From NCBI GenBank assembly GCA_025200525.1, contig CM045763.1, forward strand, positions 152,650,246 through 152,714,245: a stretch of 64,000 bases of DNA, given 5' to 3'. Under the pieces are notes generated by a model, which was not told the DNA's origin, did no database searches, and worked only from the letters and a program-made list of their open reading frames with translations. This document shows positions 23,361 through 35,559 of the stretch, in pieces. Within the stretch, counting starts at the first letter, position 1, and each line of letters begins with the position of its first letter. The position numbers and the translations under genes were made by a program. The DNA is from Camellia lanceoleosa. Its lineage: Eukaryota > Streptophyta > Magnoliopsida > Ericales > Theaceae.

Positions 23361-26300
23361 TGTAGACGTCCCCGAACGCCCCGGGGGGGATGAACCCCCG
23401 TTCTGTTCATATGTGGGTCTACTACAGTTCGCACTCAAATTGGCACGGTTCTTAATCTGAACCAAAGAGTCCAAATCCAGCAAATCGTTTTGAGAAAACA
23501 GATTTTTAGAAAAGAAGTGCCAAACATGGACTGCTTTGCCAGATACAGAGTCGCCACCTAAATATTTTATTTTGGGGGAATTTAGGAAACCCTGACTCGG
23601 TGCCAAAGGCCACGTGTCCGTCATCACCAAAGTTGCCTCGGCTCGGGAACTTGGGTACGATTAGGGAAGGTCAGCTATGAGCACCCCCTCTCGCCCGATC
23701 AAAGATCGGCCTCTACTAACTATGATATCCGATTTTGAAAACATTATGTGTCCTTATTCCGGTTATTAGCCTAGAATTGTTATGCGCACAGCAAACAAGT
23801 ATAGACCAAATCGCCGAAATTGGAAAGAAACATTGCATGTTTGTTTTGAAAATGGTTTGCTACTCACAAGTAGGCTAAAATGCAAGTTTTGCCACCCTCA
23901 AGTGGGCTTTAGAAAAGATGGTTTTGCCACTATCTCGTGGGTTTTAGACTTACAATTTTAATGCATTATTCCAATTTAGGTAATCCAACCTCCATCCACA
24001 GGCATTCAAGCTGTTATATCATATAAGAAACTAGCCTCATGGTAATCATGCTGTCATGGCAACACTCACACGCATGCAAGGATGCTAAAGCAAAAGAACT
24101 TGCAAAGTACTCCAAGCCAAAACAGAAACTAGTTAGTAATCATATGCATGATCCTAGTTCATGTTCAAAATGGCTAATGTCACACATGCGAGGATGCAAT
24201 CTAGATAGGCTCGGCTAATCTACAATGATATGTGAGATGCTACAACTAACACGTATTCAATTTGGTTTTGAAATACAAATGCAGTTAGAATGATGCGCCG
24301 ACCCCGGTGCATGCAAAACGAATGAATGGATGCAAACATGCTATCATACTGTATACTAATTGAAACATGTCCTAGACTAACCATCGAAAGCTAGTAAATA
24401 AAACGGAAGAAAGACGTGAGGTTGGAAGACATACACACAATCACGCACACTTATTACACAATACGCCCTTACTCGGAGGGACCGAAAGAATAATACAGTC
24501 CGAATAATAGATCAGCAATCCTAGCTAATTAATTATTACAGACCCTCTAATTAATTAACAAATTAATCACAAAAATAATTTAAATGTGAAGCTAAAGAGA
24601 CTGCCACAGCTCTATCTTGGAATGCGTGAATGATGCATGCTTTGACTCGTCTTGCCCGGAAACTCGCTGTCATAGCATCGCTGCCTCTGTTTACACTGCC
24701 TTGCTTCTCTGAAGACTGCCAAAGTCCCAGGGTATACTCTTTGAATATTGGGGAATACCACTGACCAGAAGGAATAGTCACCGGCCACGGGGAGTGATCA
24801 CCGGCCGCCTTTCAATCTATTGACAATAGATTGCTGGCCGGTCGGCACTGTATTTAGCCGACCGGCCAAAACTTCCTACAGAACCTGCAGTTGATAGCAG
24901 CAGAGGGCAAGCAGTGTATGGCATCGAATTTTTAGGCAAATGTATGCACGGACACACTCCCTATCATGCAATGGACTCAAGGGAGCATGACCCTTGACCC
25001 TCGGGCCATCAATTGTGCATTTCGATGCATGATGGCCCAAGAGGCCAAGTTTGCGATTTGATGTAAATGCATGCGACAAAAGAGATGAGTGCTAACACCC
25101 TATCATGTTGATGTCAAGGGGATTGACGACCGAGGGTTGAGACGTGTTACATCACTTGGAGTATGAACACTTCTCAATCCTCATACTTGGTTTGATACCC
25201 CAAACCAAGCAAAATGTAATGCAATGTATGCAAGGTGGCTCAAGTATGCAGCATGAGGCTAATAGGTACAAAGCATGCCAAATGCGAAGTGACCTATCAT
25301 ACAAAAATGCAATGTGATGCATCCTATTGTACAATGTAAGCATGAAACCAAAATAATGCAATACAATCATGCAACGATGAACCTAAAACACAAAGGGGCA
25401 GACCTCAGCCTACCCCCAAAACAGTGACAAAAGATGCCTAAAATGATGGATGAATACTCATGTAAGCATGCACACCAATAGGCTCAAGACTAAGGCATAA
25501 CAAAAGAGCATTCTATTACCACTACCTTAAGCAAACATGGCATAAGCTATACAACCAAAATAGAGTTTTAAGGCACCAAAATAAGTCCCAAAACTCACTG
25601 ATATGGCAATCCAAATGACCCAAACACATAGGCATGCACAATGCTTCATTTTAAGGCATAAAAGGAGACTTCTTCAAGGCATGGAAGGAATGATAGATGC
25701 GAACATTTAAGCACAAAACATGGACTAAAATGGCATGGCAAGTGATTCCAAATCACTGAAATAGCCTTGTCAATGCATGCTAATGACTCACACACCCGGT
25801 GCTAACATGCTAGAATGCTAAGGAGCCATACAAAGCATATCAAATACGACCAAACCGGCACCTAACAGACCTTAAGCATGACAAAATATGACCGAGAACT
25901 TCACAAAGAAAGGTCAAAACATGGGAGCATATTAGGCTAAGCACATGGCACACTTCTAGGCAAAATGAAGAATTACAAAGCAAGTGTATTGTACATTCAA
26001 AGGATCAACAAACCAGCATGGAATAGAGATAAGATATGCCAAATAAACCACAAATAACCTCTGAAATGGAGCCAAGTAAAGCTAAGTATGCATGCTACCT
26101 TTAAAAGCCAAAAATGCCAACAAAAGAGAGACAACGGGAGAGGGGTGTCCCTCCCGTATGCAAGACCTCAAACCTCCTTCTTCACCACTAAAAATCAACT
26201 GGATTTCAGTGGTGACAAGGCCGACACACAAAGGTTATCAAGGCTCAACAAAGGAAGCTCCAAAAAGGGGCAAACAAGGCCTAAGAGGGGGAGGTTGACC

Positions 26301-27342
26301 CCAAATGACAAAATGACCTTAATGAAGTATCTTAAGCATGCAAATAAAAGACTTTTCTCAGTTATAAACAAAGTCTAAAACAGTAAGCAAGATAGGCAAA
26401 CGTCTAGTGCAAGATTGGGTAAGAATGTTACCCTTGAAGAACCCTTGAAGAACAGTAAGATCAGCCACCTTCCTCTGGTCAAAATCAGTCCAAAACCTCA
26501 AGAACAAACCCTCAAAGCCTCTCAAAGTCGAAGTAAGGTGTGATAGTGTGTGTCTTAGTGCAAAACTACGGTCAAAACACACTTTTAGGCTTCTAAACAC
26601 ACACGAAGGATGAGAGAGAGGGAAATATATAGAGAGAAGATATGTATCAGAGGTATATATGTATATTGCTCTGATGTTTTATTCAACCCCTAACAATGGA
26701 GGAGGAGAGGCTCTTATATAGACAATGCAAAGGTTCTAAGCTTACAAGACAAGCTAAAACAAAGGGTCAAGGGGGGCAAGGCTTCTCAAGGAAGCTAACC
26801 CAAGGGTTCAAGCTTCTTGAGGAAACTAAGACAAGGGGTCAAAGCTTCCTCAAGAAGCCTTGAGCAAAGGGTCCAAAACAAAGGGTCAAAGGTGCAAAAC
26901 AACCACACTTATGCACGGGGGAGAGGATTGGTGCATTCCAGCTGGCACAGCTGGCATGCACCATGCCTGAAGGGTTCAAAAGGGCAAAACCGGCCAGCAA
27001 AAGAGGTCACCGGCCAAAAAGAGTGCCGGTCGACCACACCAAGTGCCGACCGGCCATTGGTAGCAAGAAACCAAGGCCGGTGGCATCAATGAATGGCCGG
27101 TGAGGAAAGGGGAAGGCCGGTGAGGTGTGGGGATGGCCAACAAGCCATTCCCTGCCCTCCAAAGAAAAAGCCCAAGTGTTTGGTGCAAAACCAAACACAA
27201 AACAATCGAGTTGAGAGATCCTGAGGCAGGGTGCGGAGCCGAGACATCCGGAAACTCAAAACAAACACAAACATGGATGATCACCGAGTGTTCCAACGGT
27301 GACGTCCAAGTTTTGAGGACGGTCAAAAATGGGGTGTCTACA
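23361..27342 (-). repeat. 5' LTR of the Tat element, full length (3982 bp)
   Basis: Minus-strand TGTAGACACCCCATTTTTGACC (27342 downwards) to ...GGACGTCTACA (23361). Its end is fixed by the primer site five bases further on, and the same terminal 360-base tail is found at the end of the solo LTR (44820-45225). Compared with the other LTR copy it differs by scattered substitutions and small indels, with a larger difference around 24820-24890. It has CCGGCC-rich blocks at about 24770-24875 and 26990-27125. Confidence 0.9.
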
Positions 27343-27633
27343 GGTATGAACCATCTTTGTATGTTATTCACCAAAAAAGAAAACTTCCATATCAGAATTG
27401 TGCCGATATACTTGAAATAGTATCCAACACCAAAGAGCTATGTCTACAATTTTTCAAGGAAGCTCGTGTTTGTGACCTCTTTCAGGTTTGTCCCCAACCC
27501 AACCCATATCTTAGACATATTCAATTTCATGTCAAAAAAATTAGTATTTTCCTCTTTTGGCAATTGTTCTCAACATTTTTAAGTTTTCAAAGGATTCATC
27601 AGTTGTATCATCTCTTTTATTATTGCCTTGCAG

Positions 27634-27684
27634 AAGGAAGGTCTGATATGTTCAGATGTAGGACTTGAACACTTGGGCATGAAA
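27634..27684 (+). other. 51-base exon-like cassette with consensus splice sites (representative)
   Basis: A pyrimidine-rich tract ending ttgcag precedes it and gtaagt follows. The 51 bases are a multiple of three and are open in one frame (KEGLICSDVGLEHLGMK), so inclusion would not shift a reading frame. Matching cassettes lie at 5460, 28080, 28527, 28974, 29857, 30304, 46114, 46561, 48160, 48607, 50201, 50648 and (donor gtatgt) 52729. I do not recognise the protein. Whether any is spliced cannot be seen from sequence. Confidence 0.55.
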
Positions 27685-30600
27685 GTAAGTGGCAAAAATT
27701 GTAAGGCATAAATGTTAAGTATGGTATGGAGTGATTTTTTGGTGATTTTGGAGAACTACTCCACACTGTTTATCCTTTGACACTTGTCAAGTTATCTCTC
27801 AAAATTTAACTCGCAACTTTACAAAATTTATATGGCTTGAAAATTGATTTATTAAATTGAAGTTGACTCTCAAAATTTTATAAATGTATAAAATATTAGG
27901 AACTGTTATTTTCATCTATGTGGTCAATAGTCCCTCACTTACTACCAACCCATATCTTAGACATGTTCAATTTCATGCTAAAAAACTTAGTATTTTCTTC
28001 TCTTGGCAATTGTTCTTCACATTTTTAAGTTTTCCAAGGATTCATAAGTTATATCATCTTTTTTATTATTCAATTGCAGAAAGAAGGTCTGATATGTTCA
28101 GATGTAGGACTTGAACACTTGGGCATGAAAGTAAGTGGCAAAAATTGTAATGCATAAATGTCAAGTATGGTATGGAGTGATTGTTTGGTGATTTCGGAGA
28201 ATTACCCCACGCTGTATATCCATTGACACTTGTCAAGTTATCTCTCAAAATTTTAACCCGCAACTTTAACTAATGAATATGGCTTGAAAATTGATTTATT
28301 AAATTGAAGTTGTCTCTCAAACTTTTGTAAATGTATAAAATATTAGGGACTGTTATTTTCATCTATGTGGTCAATAGTCCCTCACTTACTACCAATCCAT
28401 ATCTTAGACATGTTCAATTTCATGCTAAAAAAATTAGTATTTTCTTCTCTTGGCAATTGTTCTTCACATTTTTAAGTTTTCCAAGGATTCATGAGTTATA
28501 TCATCTTTTTTATTATTCCCTTGCAGAATGAAGGTCTGATATGTTCAGATGTACGACTTGAACACTTGGGCATGAAAGTAAGTGGCAAAAATTGTAATGC
28601 ATAAATGTCAAGTATGGTATGGAGTGATTGTTTGGTGATTTCGGAGAATTACCCCACGCTGTATATCCATTGACACTTGTCAAGTTATCTCTCAAAATTT
28701 TAACCCGCAACTTTAACTAATGAATATGGCTTGAAAATTGATTTATTAAATTGAAGTTGTCTCTCAAACTTTTATAAATGTATAAAATATTAGGGACTGT
28801 TATTTTCATCTATGTGGTCAATAGTCCCTCACTTACTACCAATCCATATCTTAGACATGTTCAATTTCATGCTAAAAAAATTAGTATTTTCTTCTCTTGG
28901 CAATTGTTCTTCACATTTTTAAGTTTTCCAAGGATTCATGAGTTATATCATCTTTTTTATTATTCCCTTGCAGAATGAAGGTCTGATATGTTCAGATGTA
29001 GGACTTGAACACTTGGGCATGAAAGTAAGTGGCAAAAATTGTAATGCATAAATGTCAAGTATGGTATGGAGTGATTGTTTGGTGATTTCGGAGAATTACC
29101 CCACGCTGTATATCCATTGACACTTGTCAAGTTATCTCTCAAAATTTTAACCCGCAACTTTAACTAATGAATATGGCTTGAAAATTGATTTATTAAATTG
29201 AAGTTGTCTCTCAAACTTTTGTAAATGTATAAAATATTAGGAATTATTTTCATCTATGTGGTCAATAGTCCCTCACTTACTACCAATCCATATCTTAGAC
29301 ATGTTCAATTTCATGCTAAAAAATTAGTATTTTCTTCTCTTGGCAATTGTTCTTCACATTTTAAGTTTTCCAAGGATTCATGAGTTATATCATCTTTTTA
29401 TTATTCCCTTGCGAATGAAGGTCGATATGTTCGGATGTACGACTTGAACACTTGGGCATGAAAGTAAGTGGCAAAAATTGTAATGCATAAATGTCAAGTA
29501 TGGTATGGAGTGATTGTTTGGTGATTTTGAGAATTACCCCATTGTATATCCATTGACACTTGTCAAGTTATCTCTCAAAATTTTAACCCGCAACTTTAAC
29601 TAATGAATATGGCTTGAAAATTTATTTATTAAATTGAAGTTGTCTCTCAAACTTTTATAAATGTATAAAATATTAGGGACTGTTATTTTCATCTATGTGG
29701 TCAATAGTCCCTCACTTACTACCAATCCATATCTTAGACATGTTCAATTTCATGCTAAAAAAATTAGTATTTTCTTCTCTTGGCAATTGTTCTTCACATT
29801 TTTAAGTTTTCCCAGGATTCATGAGTTATATCATCTTTTTTATTATTCCCTTGCAGAATGAAGGTCTGATATGTTCAGATGTAGGACTTGAACACTTGGG
29901 CATGAAAGTAAGTGGCAAAAATTGTAGTGCATAAATGTCAAGTATGGCATGGAGTGATTGTTTGGTGATTTTGGAGAATTACCCCACGCTGTATATCCTT
30001 TGACACTTGTCAAGTTATCTCTCAAAATTTTAACCCGCAACTTTAACTAATTAATATGGCTTGAAAATTGATTTATTAAATTGAAGTTGTCTCTCTAAAT
30101 TTTATAAATGTATAAAATATTAGGGACTGTTATTTTCATCTATGTGGTCAATAGTCCCTCACTTCCTACCAACCCTTATCTTAGACATGTTCAATTTCAT
30201 GTTAAAAAAATTAGTATTTTCTTCTATTGGCAATTGTTCTTAACATTTTTAAGTTTTCAAAGGATTCATGAGTTGTATCATCTTTTTTATTATTCCCTTG
30301 CAGAAGGAAGGTCTGATATGTTCAGATGTAGGATTTGAACACTTGGGCATGAAAGTAAGTGGCAGTAATTGCAATGCATAAATGTCAAGTATGGTGTGGA
30401 GTGATTGTTTGGTGATTTTGGAGAATTACTCCACACTGTTTATCCTTTGACACTTGGCAAGTTATCTCTCAATATTTTTACCCACAACTTTAACTAATAA
30501 ATATGGCTCTAAAATTGATGTATTAAATTCAAATTGTCTATCAAAATTTTATAAATGTATAAAATATTAGGGACTGTTATTTTCATCTATGTGGACAATA

Positions 30601-31010
30601 GTCCCTCACTTACTACCAACCCGTATCTTAGACATGTTCAATTTCATATTTGTTCTAAAAAATCTGTATTAACTCATTATTTTATATTTTTAGTATGTAC
30701 TTTTGATTTGTGTAAAAAATTAAAAATTTTAATATAAAAATACATTATTTTTTTTTTGTGTTAGACGAAGAAACACAAATTATTATTTTTTAATTCTAAA
30801 AGATTACTTTTGTTCTAGAAAGAGAAAATCATGTTCAAATGATAACTTTTTTTTTTCCTACTTTATTCACCAAACTAGTTTCGTTTTCTTTTATTTATTT
30901 TGACTAGAAATTATAAAAAAGAAGCAGTAATAAAGTAAAAATAAAACACTTTAAATTGGACTTGAACCCATACTATAGTTGCACATAGATTGAACTATAG
31001 TTGCACACAT

Positions 31011-31015
31011 GCCCA
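31011..31015. repeat. Target duplication (GCCCA) left of the solo LTR
   Basis: GCCCA directly precedes the LTR start TGTAGATACCCC and recurs at 45226-45230 right after the LTR end. Sequence on both sides joins into an uninterrupted copy of the 2.04-kb repeat. Confidence 0.9.
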
Positions 31016-31555
31016 TGTAGATACCCCATTTTTGACCGCCCTTAAGACTTGGGTGTTACTGATGGTTTACTTGGTGGTGAAAGTTGCGCAGTGCCACATG
31101 GTCGATTTCTTCAGCAAGGAGCTTCAAATCCCAACCTCACAACGCATTTTTGGACCAAAAAAGATTTTAGATCTTAAAACCCTCTTTTTCAAAATATTTT
31201 GAAAAAGGTTTCTGCGATGTTCCGAGGCTCGCATTTTGTTAAATGTTTCGCTTTTCGGTAAACCGAGCAAAGACAAAGTGGAAATGAATGAAAGAGAGTT
31301 GAAATCTCTGAAAAATCTTTCAAAACATCTTGTTCAGGGGTTTGGAGTTGAAGAAAAGAGGAGAGGAGAGAAGAAACCTAGTTGAGGAAGAAGTTGGGCA
31401 TGAATCGTTAAGAGAGAGACGAGCAGTCCTCGCCAAATTGGTCCTATCAATCTGTCTACTTGGATTTAAGCTATGAGGCCACCACCATTGGAAAGCTTAC
31501 TTCCAGGGCTTAGGAGTTATGCCCATTTCAAGTTGGGCCTGAAAAGCAGTCTTTT

Positions 31556-31625
31556 GTGGCCGATCGGCCAAAAAAGTAGCAGATCGGCCATCACAAGTAG
31601 CAAGTCGGCACAAAAGATGGCCGGT
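31556..31625. repeat. GATCGGCCA/GCCGGTTGGCC motif cluster in the solo LTR
   Basis: Four or five variants of CGATCGGCCA within 70 bases, matching clusters at 43621-43735 in the same LTR and in the other Tat LTRs. Confidence 0.7.
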
Positions 31626-32651
31626 TGGCCAAGAGTGACCCAAATTCATTTTTTTTGAAGATATTTCTCCTCCAGCTGTTTCTAGCTTGTGCCAACTGTC
31701 CTAACTCAGATATTTTCGACCAAATGCTCTCTTTTTGCTACATATGAAGCTATATCTCATATATCTCCTGACTTAGAACATTTTGGCAAGTTTGAGAGCT
31801 TCTCACACTAAAATCTCTCTCTCTCTCTCTCTACAATTTTCAGAGCTAAGTCTCTGCCTCTCTCTCTAGTTTGCTCTCTCTCTTGCCCTCTTGTGCATAG
31901 AAGTAGAGAAACATGCCTAGTTTGCCTATGCATCCTTGATCAAAGTTGCCTATCTTTGGTAGGAGGTTGCTTGAAGCTTACTTGGGACTTTGTTTAAGCT
32001 CCAAAAGGTGATTTGAGCTCAGATTCTTGTCTGTTTTGGTGCTTGGCTTCAAGAGGTATAAACTCTCCCCTTTAAACTTGTTTTGCATAGCTTGTTTTGC
32101 CATCTTCTTCAACTACTTTGGGGCTATTTTTGGGATGTTTTTGAACTGAAAAAAAAAACTATGTTTTTCAGTCCTCAAAATGATAGTTTGAGCCTTGTTT
32201 GGCTAGGGGGTTGTCTCTCCCTTTTGCTCCTTGGCTTGTAAAGCCTTTTGAGCTATTTTTCTAAGCCTTTCAAAACAACTTTTTGTAGCCTTTTAACCAC
32301 TAAAATCCAGAGCAATTTCAGTGGTAGAAACCATGTTTTGAGGTCACAAATAGGAGAGGGTGGTCCCCTCTCCTCTTGTCTTGTTAGCATGTGTTGTTGG
32401 CCTATCAAATGAGCATGTATTTCTCCCTTCTTCAGGCTTAGTTTGAGCATGTTTTTTTGATTTTTTTAACATGTTATAACTCTGTTTTTAGTTGGTTTGA
32501 TCACTTGTTGCATGCTCCTTACACTTGTAGTGTAAATCCTCTTTGCTAGCCTTGCATGCCTAATGAGTTAGCTTGTTATTCTAGCATGTGTTGGGTTAGC
32601 CTCAGCCCATTTTTGGTGTTATTTTGGCATGCCTTAGCTCTGATTCTGGTC

Positions 32652-32656
32652 AACAA
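32652..32656. repeat. Target duplication (AACAA/GACAA) of the nested element
   Basis: AACAA before 32657 corresponds to GACAA at 42361-42365 after the right LTR. Four of five bases match, consistent with one later substitution. Confidence 0.7.
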
Positions 32657-33151
32657 TGTCACGACCCGAACCCGCCCCCATGGGTTAAGGCCATAACCGG
32701 CTAGTAATCGTGAGATTACCTACGGCCTCAAATCAAACCAAACAAAACTCATCAGAGTAAAGGGGCCAAACGGAAGCAAATTTTAAACTTTGTCCATAGA
32801 GCTGTGCTTACATGGCACATCATAACAATCCATACGAAAACATGTTAACAACTCATGTCAAAAAGATACAGCAACATAAAATTCTGTACAGACAGGATCA
32901 TTCAAACGTAAGTCAACCCGTCAAAACTATATATACCACAGATGCAAAATCTTCGCCGACATGACAAAATATAAATACACAGCAAAGGGGCGAAGATGGG
33001 TCTCGTACGTGAGACGCAAGGGCTGACTCTCCCAAAACTCGGTTGTCCCATACTGACTTCACTCAGGCTGGGTCTGGACCTCTCTTGGCTGACCTACATG
33101 CACATGAATGAGCGTGAGCAATAGCCCAGTGAATAATATCAAATAAAGAAT

Positions 33152-33845
33152 ATACATTGGAATAATATACATCAAACGGCCTCAGGCCCAATTTGCGTTT
33201 CTAACTAATACATACACACATAGACATATGTAAGTTAAGTAACTGTGGTTCCAAACACATCATATGGCCTCGGGCCCAATTCATTCGTTTCATTGTCAAA
33301 CCATTACTCGTGTCAAACTGGCATTCAGCCTTTTCAAACTTTCATATCAGACTGGCCTTTAGGCCTATTTACACTTTCGTGTCGAAACGGCCTCTGGCCC
33401 ATTCATTCATGTCTTGTCAAAACGACCTTCGGTCCATTCATTTATGTCAAAACGACCTTCGGTCCGTTCATTTATGTCAAAACGACCTTCGGTCCGTTCA
33501 TTTATGTCAAAACGGCCTTCGGCCCATTCATTTCTATCAAAACGACCTTCGGTCCATTCATTTCTATCAAAACGACCTTCGGTCCATTCGCTTACGTCAA
33601 AACGGCATTCGGCCCATACATTCGTGTCAAAAACGACCTTCGGTCCATTCATTTAAGTCGAAACGACCTTCGGTCCGTTCATTTATGTCAAAACGGCCTT
33701 TGGTCCAATCATTTATGTCAAAACGGCCTTCGGCCCAATCATTTATGTCAAAACGGCCTCTGGCCCATTTGCTCTATTATTCAGATCAAACTGTCGTTCA
33801 TATCAGATTATCATTCGTATCGGAACGGCTTTTGGCCCATTCGCT
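33152..33845. repeat. 30-bp LTR minisatellite with conserved small hairpins (left LTR)
   Basis: Units of 30 bases of the type tttatgtcaaaacgaccttcggtcc occur in tandem from 33390 to 33770, with more diverged units on both sides. Each unit centres on a 4-bp stem: GACC-TTC-GGTC or GGCC-TTC-GGCC. Of 18 units I read, seven have the GACC/GGTC form, seven GGCC/GGCC, two keep pairing by a G-T wobble and two are imperfect. Because 30 is a multiple of three, frames stay open in several phases, so ORFs across it are not evidence of a gene. Confidence 0.9.
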
Positions 33846-34182
33846 CTTTAGGCATAGTAAGCGTTAGTCCAAAATCCAAATTAACAACTTACAAGAAGAT
33901 AAGAAATTAGACAATTAGCATATCTCAAATATCTTTATTAAGATACTACTCACAGTGATTAGCTTGTGGATTTGCCCTGGAGCTTGACCCTACACATCAC
34001 ATCACACATATGGGTCACAAATAATTCAATCCGTTCTTTGATTCACATATTCCTTTTTAGGCTTCATTCTTATCTCTTTAATTCAATTACAATGCTCAAT
34101 GTACGCCTAAGAGTGCTTGGAAGTGAAAGGGAACGGAAAACAGAACACAGAATGCATAAACAAAATTTCAGCAAAACAGGGT

Positions 34183-34370
34183 CCCCGCTTGAGCGGACCC
34201 TTAAAGCCTGCAAAAGTACTGGTTGCATGGAAAATACAATCGAGCGTGTAGTAGGACGCTCGAGTGGAAGGCCTGTCTAAATAGCTCCCCCGCTCGAGCG
34301 TGGCCTCCCCCGCTCGAGCGGACACCAAGTCTGCAAAAAGTACTGGGAGCACGTTTTTCCCGCTCGAGCA
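34183..34370. repeat. GCTCGAGCG palindrome cluster (nested element, left LTR)
   Basis: Six or seven copies of CGCTCGAGCG-type palindromes, such as cccgcttgagcggacc, acgctcgagtggaa and ccgctcgagcgtggcc. The matching right-LTR block is at 41110-41330. The motif is the one seen in the unrelated LTRs at 3202, 53530 and 61235. Confidence 0.82.
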
Positions 34371-35411
34371 AACATCAAAATTCTGGGAATTCCAGATTGT
34401 GTTCTTGAGCTCCTTTCCAACATTCCAACCACATTTCTTGTATGCTATGGCTCCAATTTCACATATATTTGTACTAACATGATAAAAACACTAAAACACA
34501 TTATTATGGAGCTCAATTTCAAGGATCAAACATTTGCATGGCTCAATTTAATTCAAGCTCAATTCTAACATACACATTCATGCATTCAAAGCACCTATCT
34601 TTAATTATTCAAGCATGCATGCAATTCTTGACTTCATTTCTATTCCAAATAATGCAAATGGTGTTCATTCTCACGGAATACACAAAAACATGCTTGCATG
34701 TATGATTCAACACTCATATTTCCATATTCAACTTAGCACATGCTTGATTATACAAAATCATGGTGATCCGATACATGCATGTGTATATTAACTCCAAATT
34801 CATCAATTATAGTACAACTCTTGTTCTTGATCACCATTTAACCTTTAATACACAAAATCACAAGTTCAAACTCATGAATTCAAGACCAAATGCTTACTTA
34901 GAGGCTCAATCTCCCAAACTATAGCAATTTCTTGAGTTCAATCCTCGAATCCTTCACAAATTTGAGCCAAACACCCAACTCTCCTCTTTTTCCTCTCTCT
35001 AGCCGACCCCCTTCTCTATCTCTTGAGTTTAATTCAGCCAAGAAGAGTAACAAAGAGGGTATTTGAGTGTATAGTGCCCCACTAAGTCACAATATAATAA
35101 TATAGAGTAATTGGGCACCAATTCATTAATTTAATCAGTTGAATCTGACCCGAATCAATTTCTAATTAAATTTCACCGTAGGCTCTAAAAATTACACTAA
35201 TCACAATGGCGTAATCAATTTCGAGTTCTGTGGCCGATAAGGCCTCCAATTTAATTTCCAACGCGAAAAAATCAAACAGATATTCCTACGGTGAACAGAT
35301 AGAAATTCAAAACCACATATTTTCACATAATGGTGCACAAAATCATATCAAAACACATAATCTCATTCATATTAAGGACCAATTAACGCATTACGGAATA
35401 GGGGTATCATA

Positions 35412-35426
35412 GTCTCCCCCCCTTTA
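35412..35426 (-). other. Polypurine tract of the nested element
   Basis: Plus strand tctccccccctttagg is aaaggggggga when read on the minus strand, directly before the 3' LTR. Confidence 0.75.
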
Positions 35427-35559
35427 GGAAGTTTGGTCCTCCAAACTTAATTTACCTTTAGCCAAAAACAATTCGGAATACCTTCTTATTCAATGGTTCT
35501 AATCCTTTTGATAGTTACCTACTTAGTCTCAAAATCAAGCAACACTCTGTTCTCAATCA

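Larger units (their letters stand above)
6770..27342 (-). mobile_element. Tat-lineage Ty3/gypsy retrotransposon (20.6 kb, minus strand)
   Basis: Two long LTR copies (6770-10366 and 23361-27342) bracket a minus-strand coding region in the order gag, protease plus G-patch, RT, RNase H, second RNase H, integrase. The second, archaeal-type RNase H is a known hallmark of the Tat/Ogre lineage. Minus-strand LTRs begin TGTAGACACCCC. A primer site follows the 5' LTR, and a purine tract (aaagaggggcaac) precedes the 3' LTR. About 4.5 kb between integrase and the 3' LTR holds an antisense plant-mobile-domain gene and a tandem array. Gag to protease keeps one frame broken by stops; later parts shift frame. 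No target duplication remains, because the low-coordinate end is truncated. Confidence 0.92.
27343..31015 (+). repeat. Expanded 447-bp sub-repeat array of the 2.04-kb repeat
   Basis: After ggtatgaacc, the right half of an interrupted 2.04-kb copy resumes. The 447-bp sub-unit (marker aaatgtataaaatattagg) then recurs at about 27882, 28329, 28776, 29224, 29659, 30106 and 30553, so seven units in tandem, against two or three in ordinary 2.04-kb copies. Each unit holds a 51-base cassette behind an intron-like tract ending cttgcag and followed by gtaagt: 27634-27684, 28080-28130, 28527-28577, 28974-29024, 29857-29907 and 30304-30354. The unit at 29204-29640 has lost its acceptor. AT-rich tail sequence follows to 31015. 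Confidence 0.88.
32657..35411 (-). repeat. 3' LTR of the nested element (2755 bp)
   Basis: Plus-strand ends are TGTCACGACCCGAACC and GGGGTATCATA. The last bases differ from the other LTR (TATCACA). It closely matches 39647-42360 along its length, including the hairpin minisatellite and palindrome cluster. Confidence 0.9.

Noticed and set aside
28066..28263. Repeated ~65-codon ORFs in the 447-bp units on both strands
   Set aside because: They cross intron-like and AT-rich DNA and reappear because the unit is repeated. The splice-flanked cassette is the only part with gene-like signals.
31816..31838. CT-rich stretch as a regulatory element
   Set aside because: A plain CT microsatellite in an LTR; the similar CT tract at 53942-53970 differs between the LTRs of element B, so it is variable and not diagnostic.
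33390..33770. CRISPR-like regularly spaced repeats
   Set aside because: The units are contiguous 30-mers with no unique spacers, sit inside a plant LTR and have no cas genes.
33245..33910. 221- and 185-codon ORFs across the 30-bp minisatellite
   Set aside because: The 30-bp unit is a multiple of three, so all frames stay open together. The parallel region at 40235-40839 repeats the pattern as LTR DNA.
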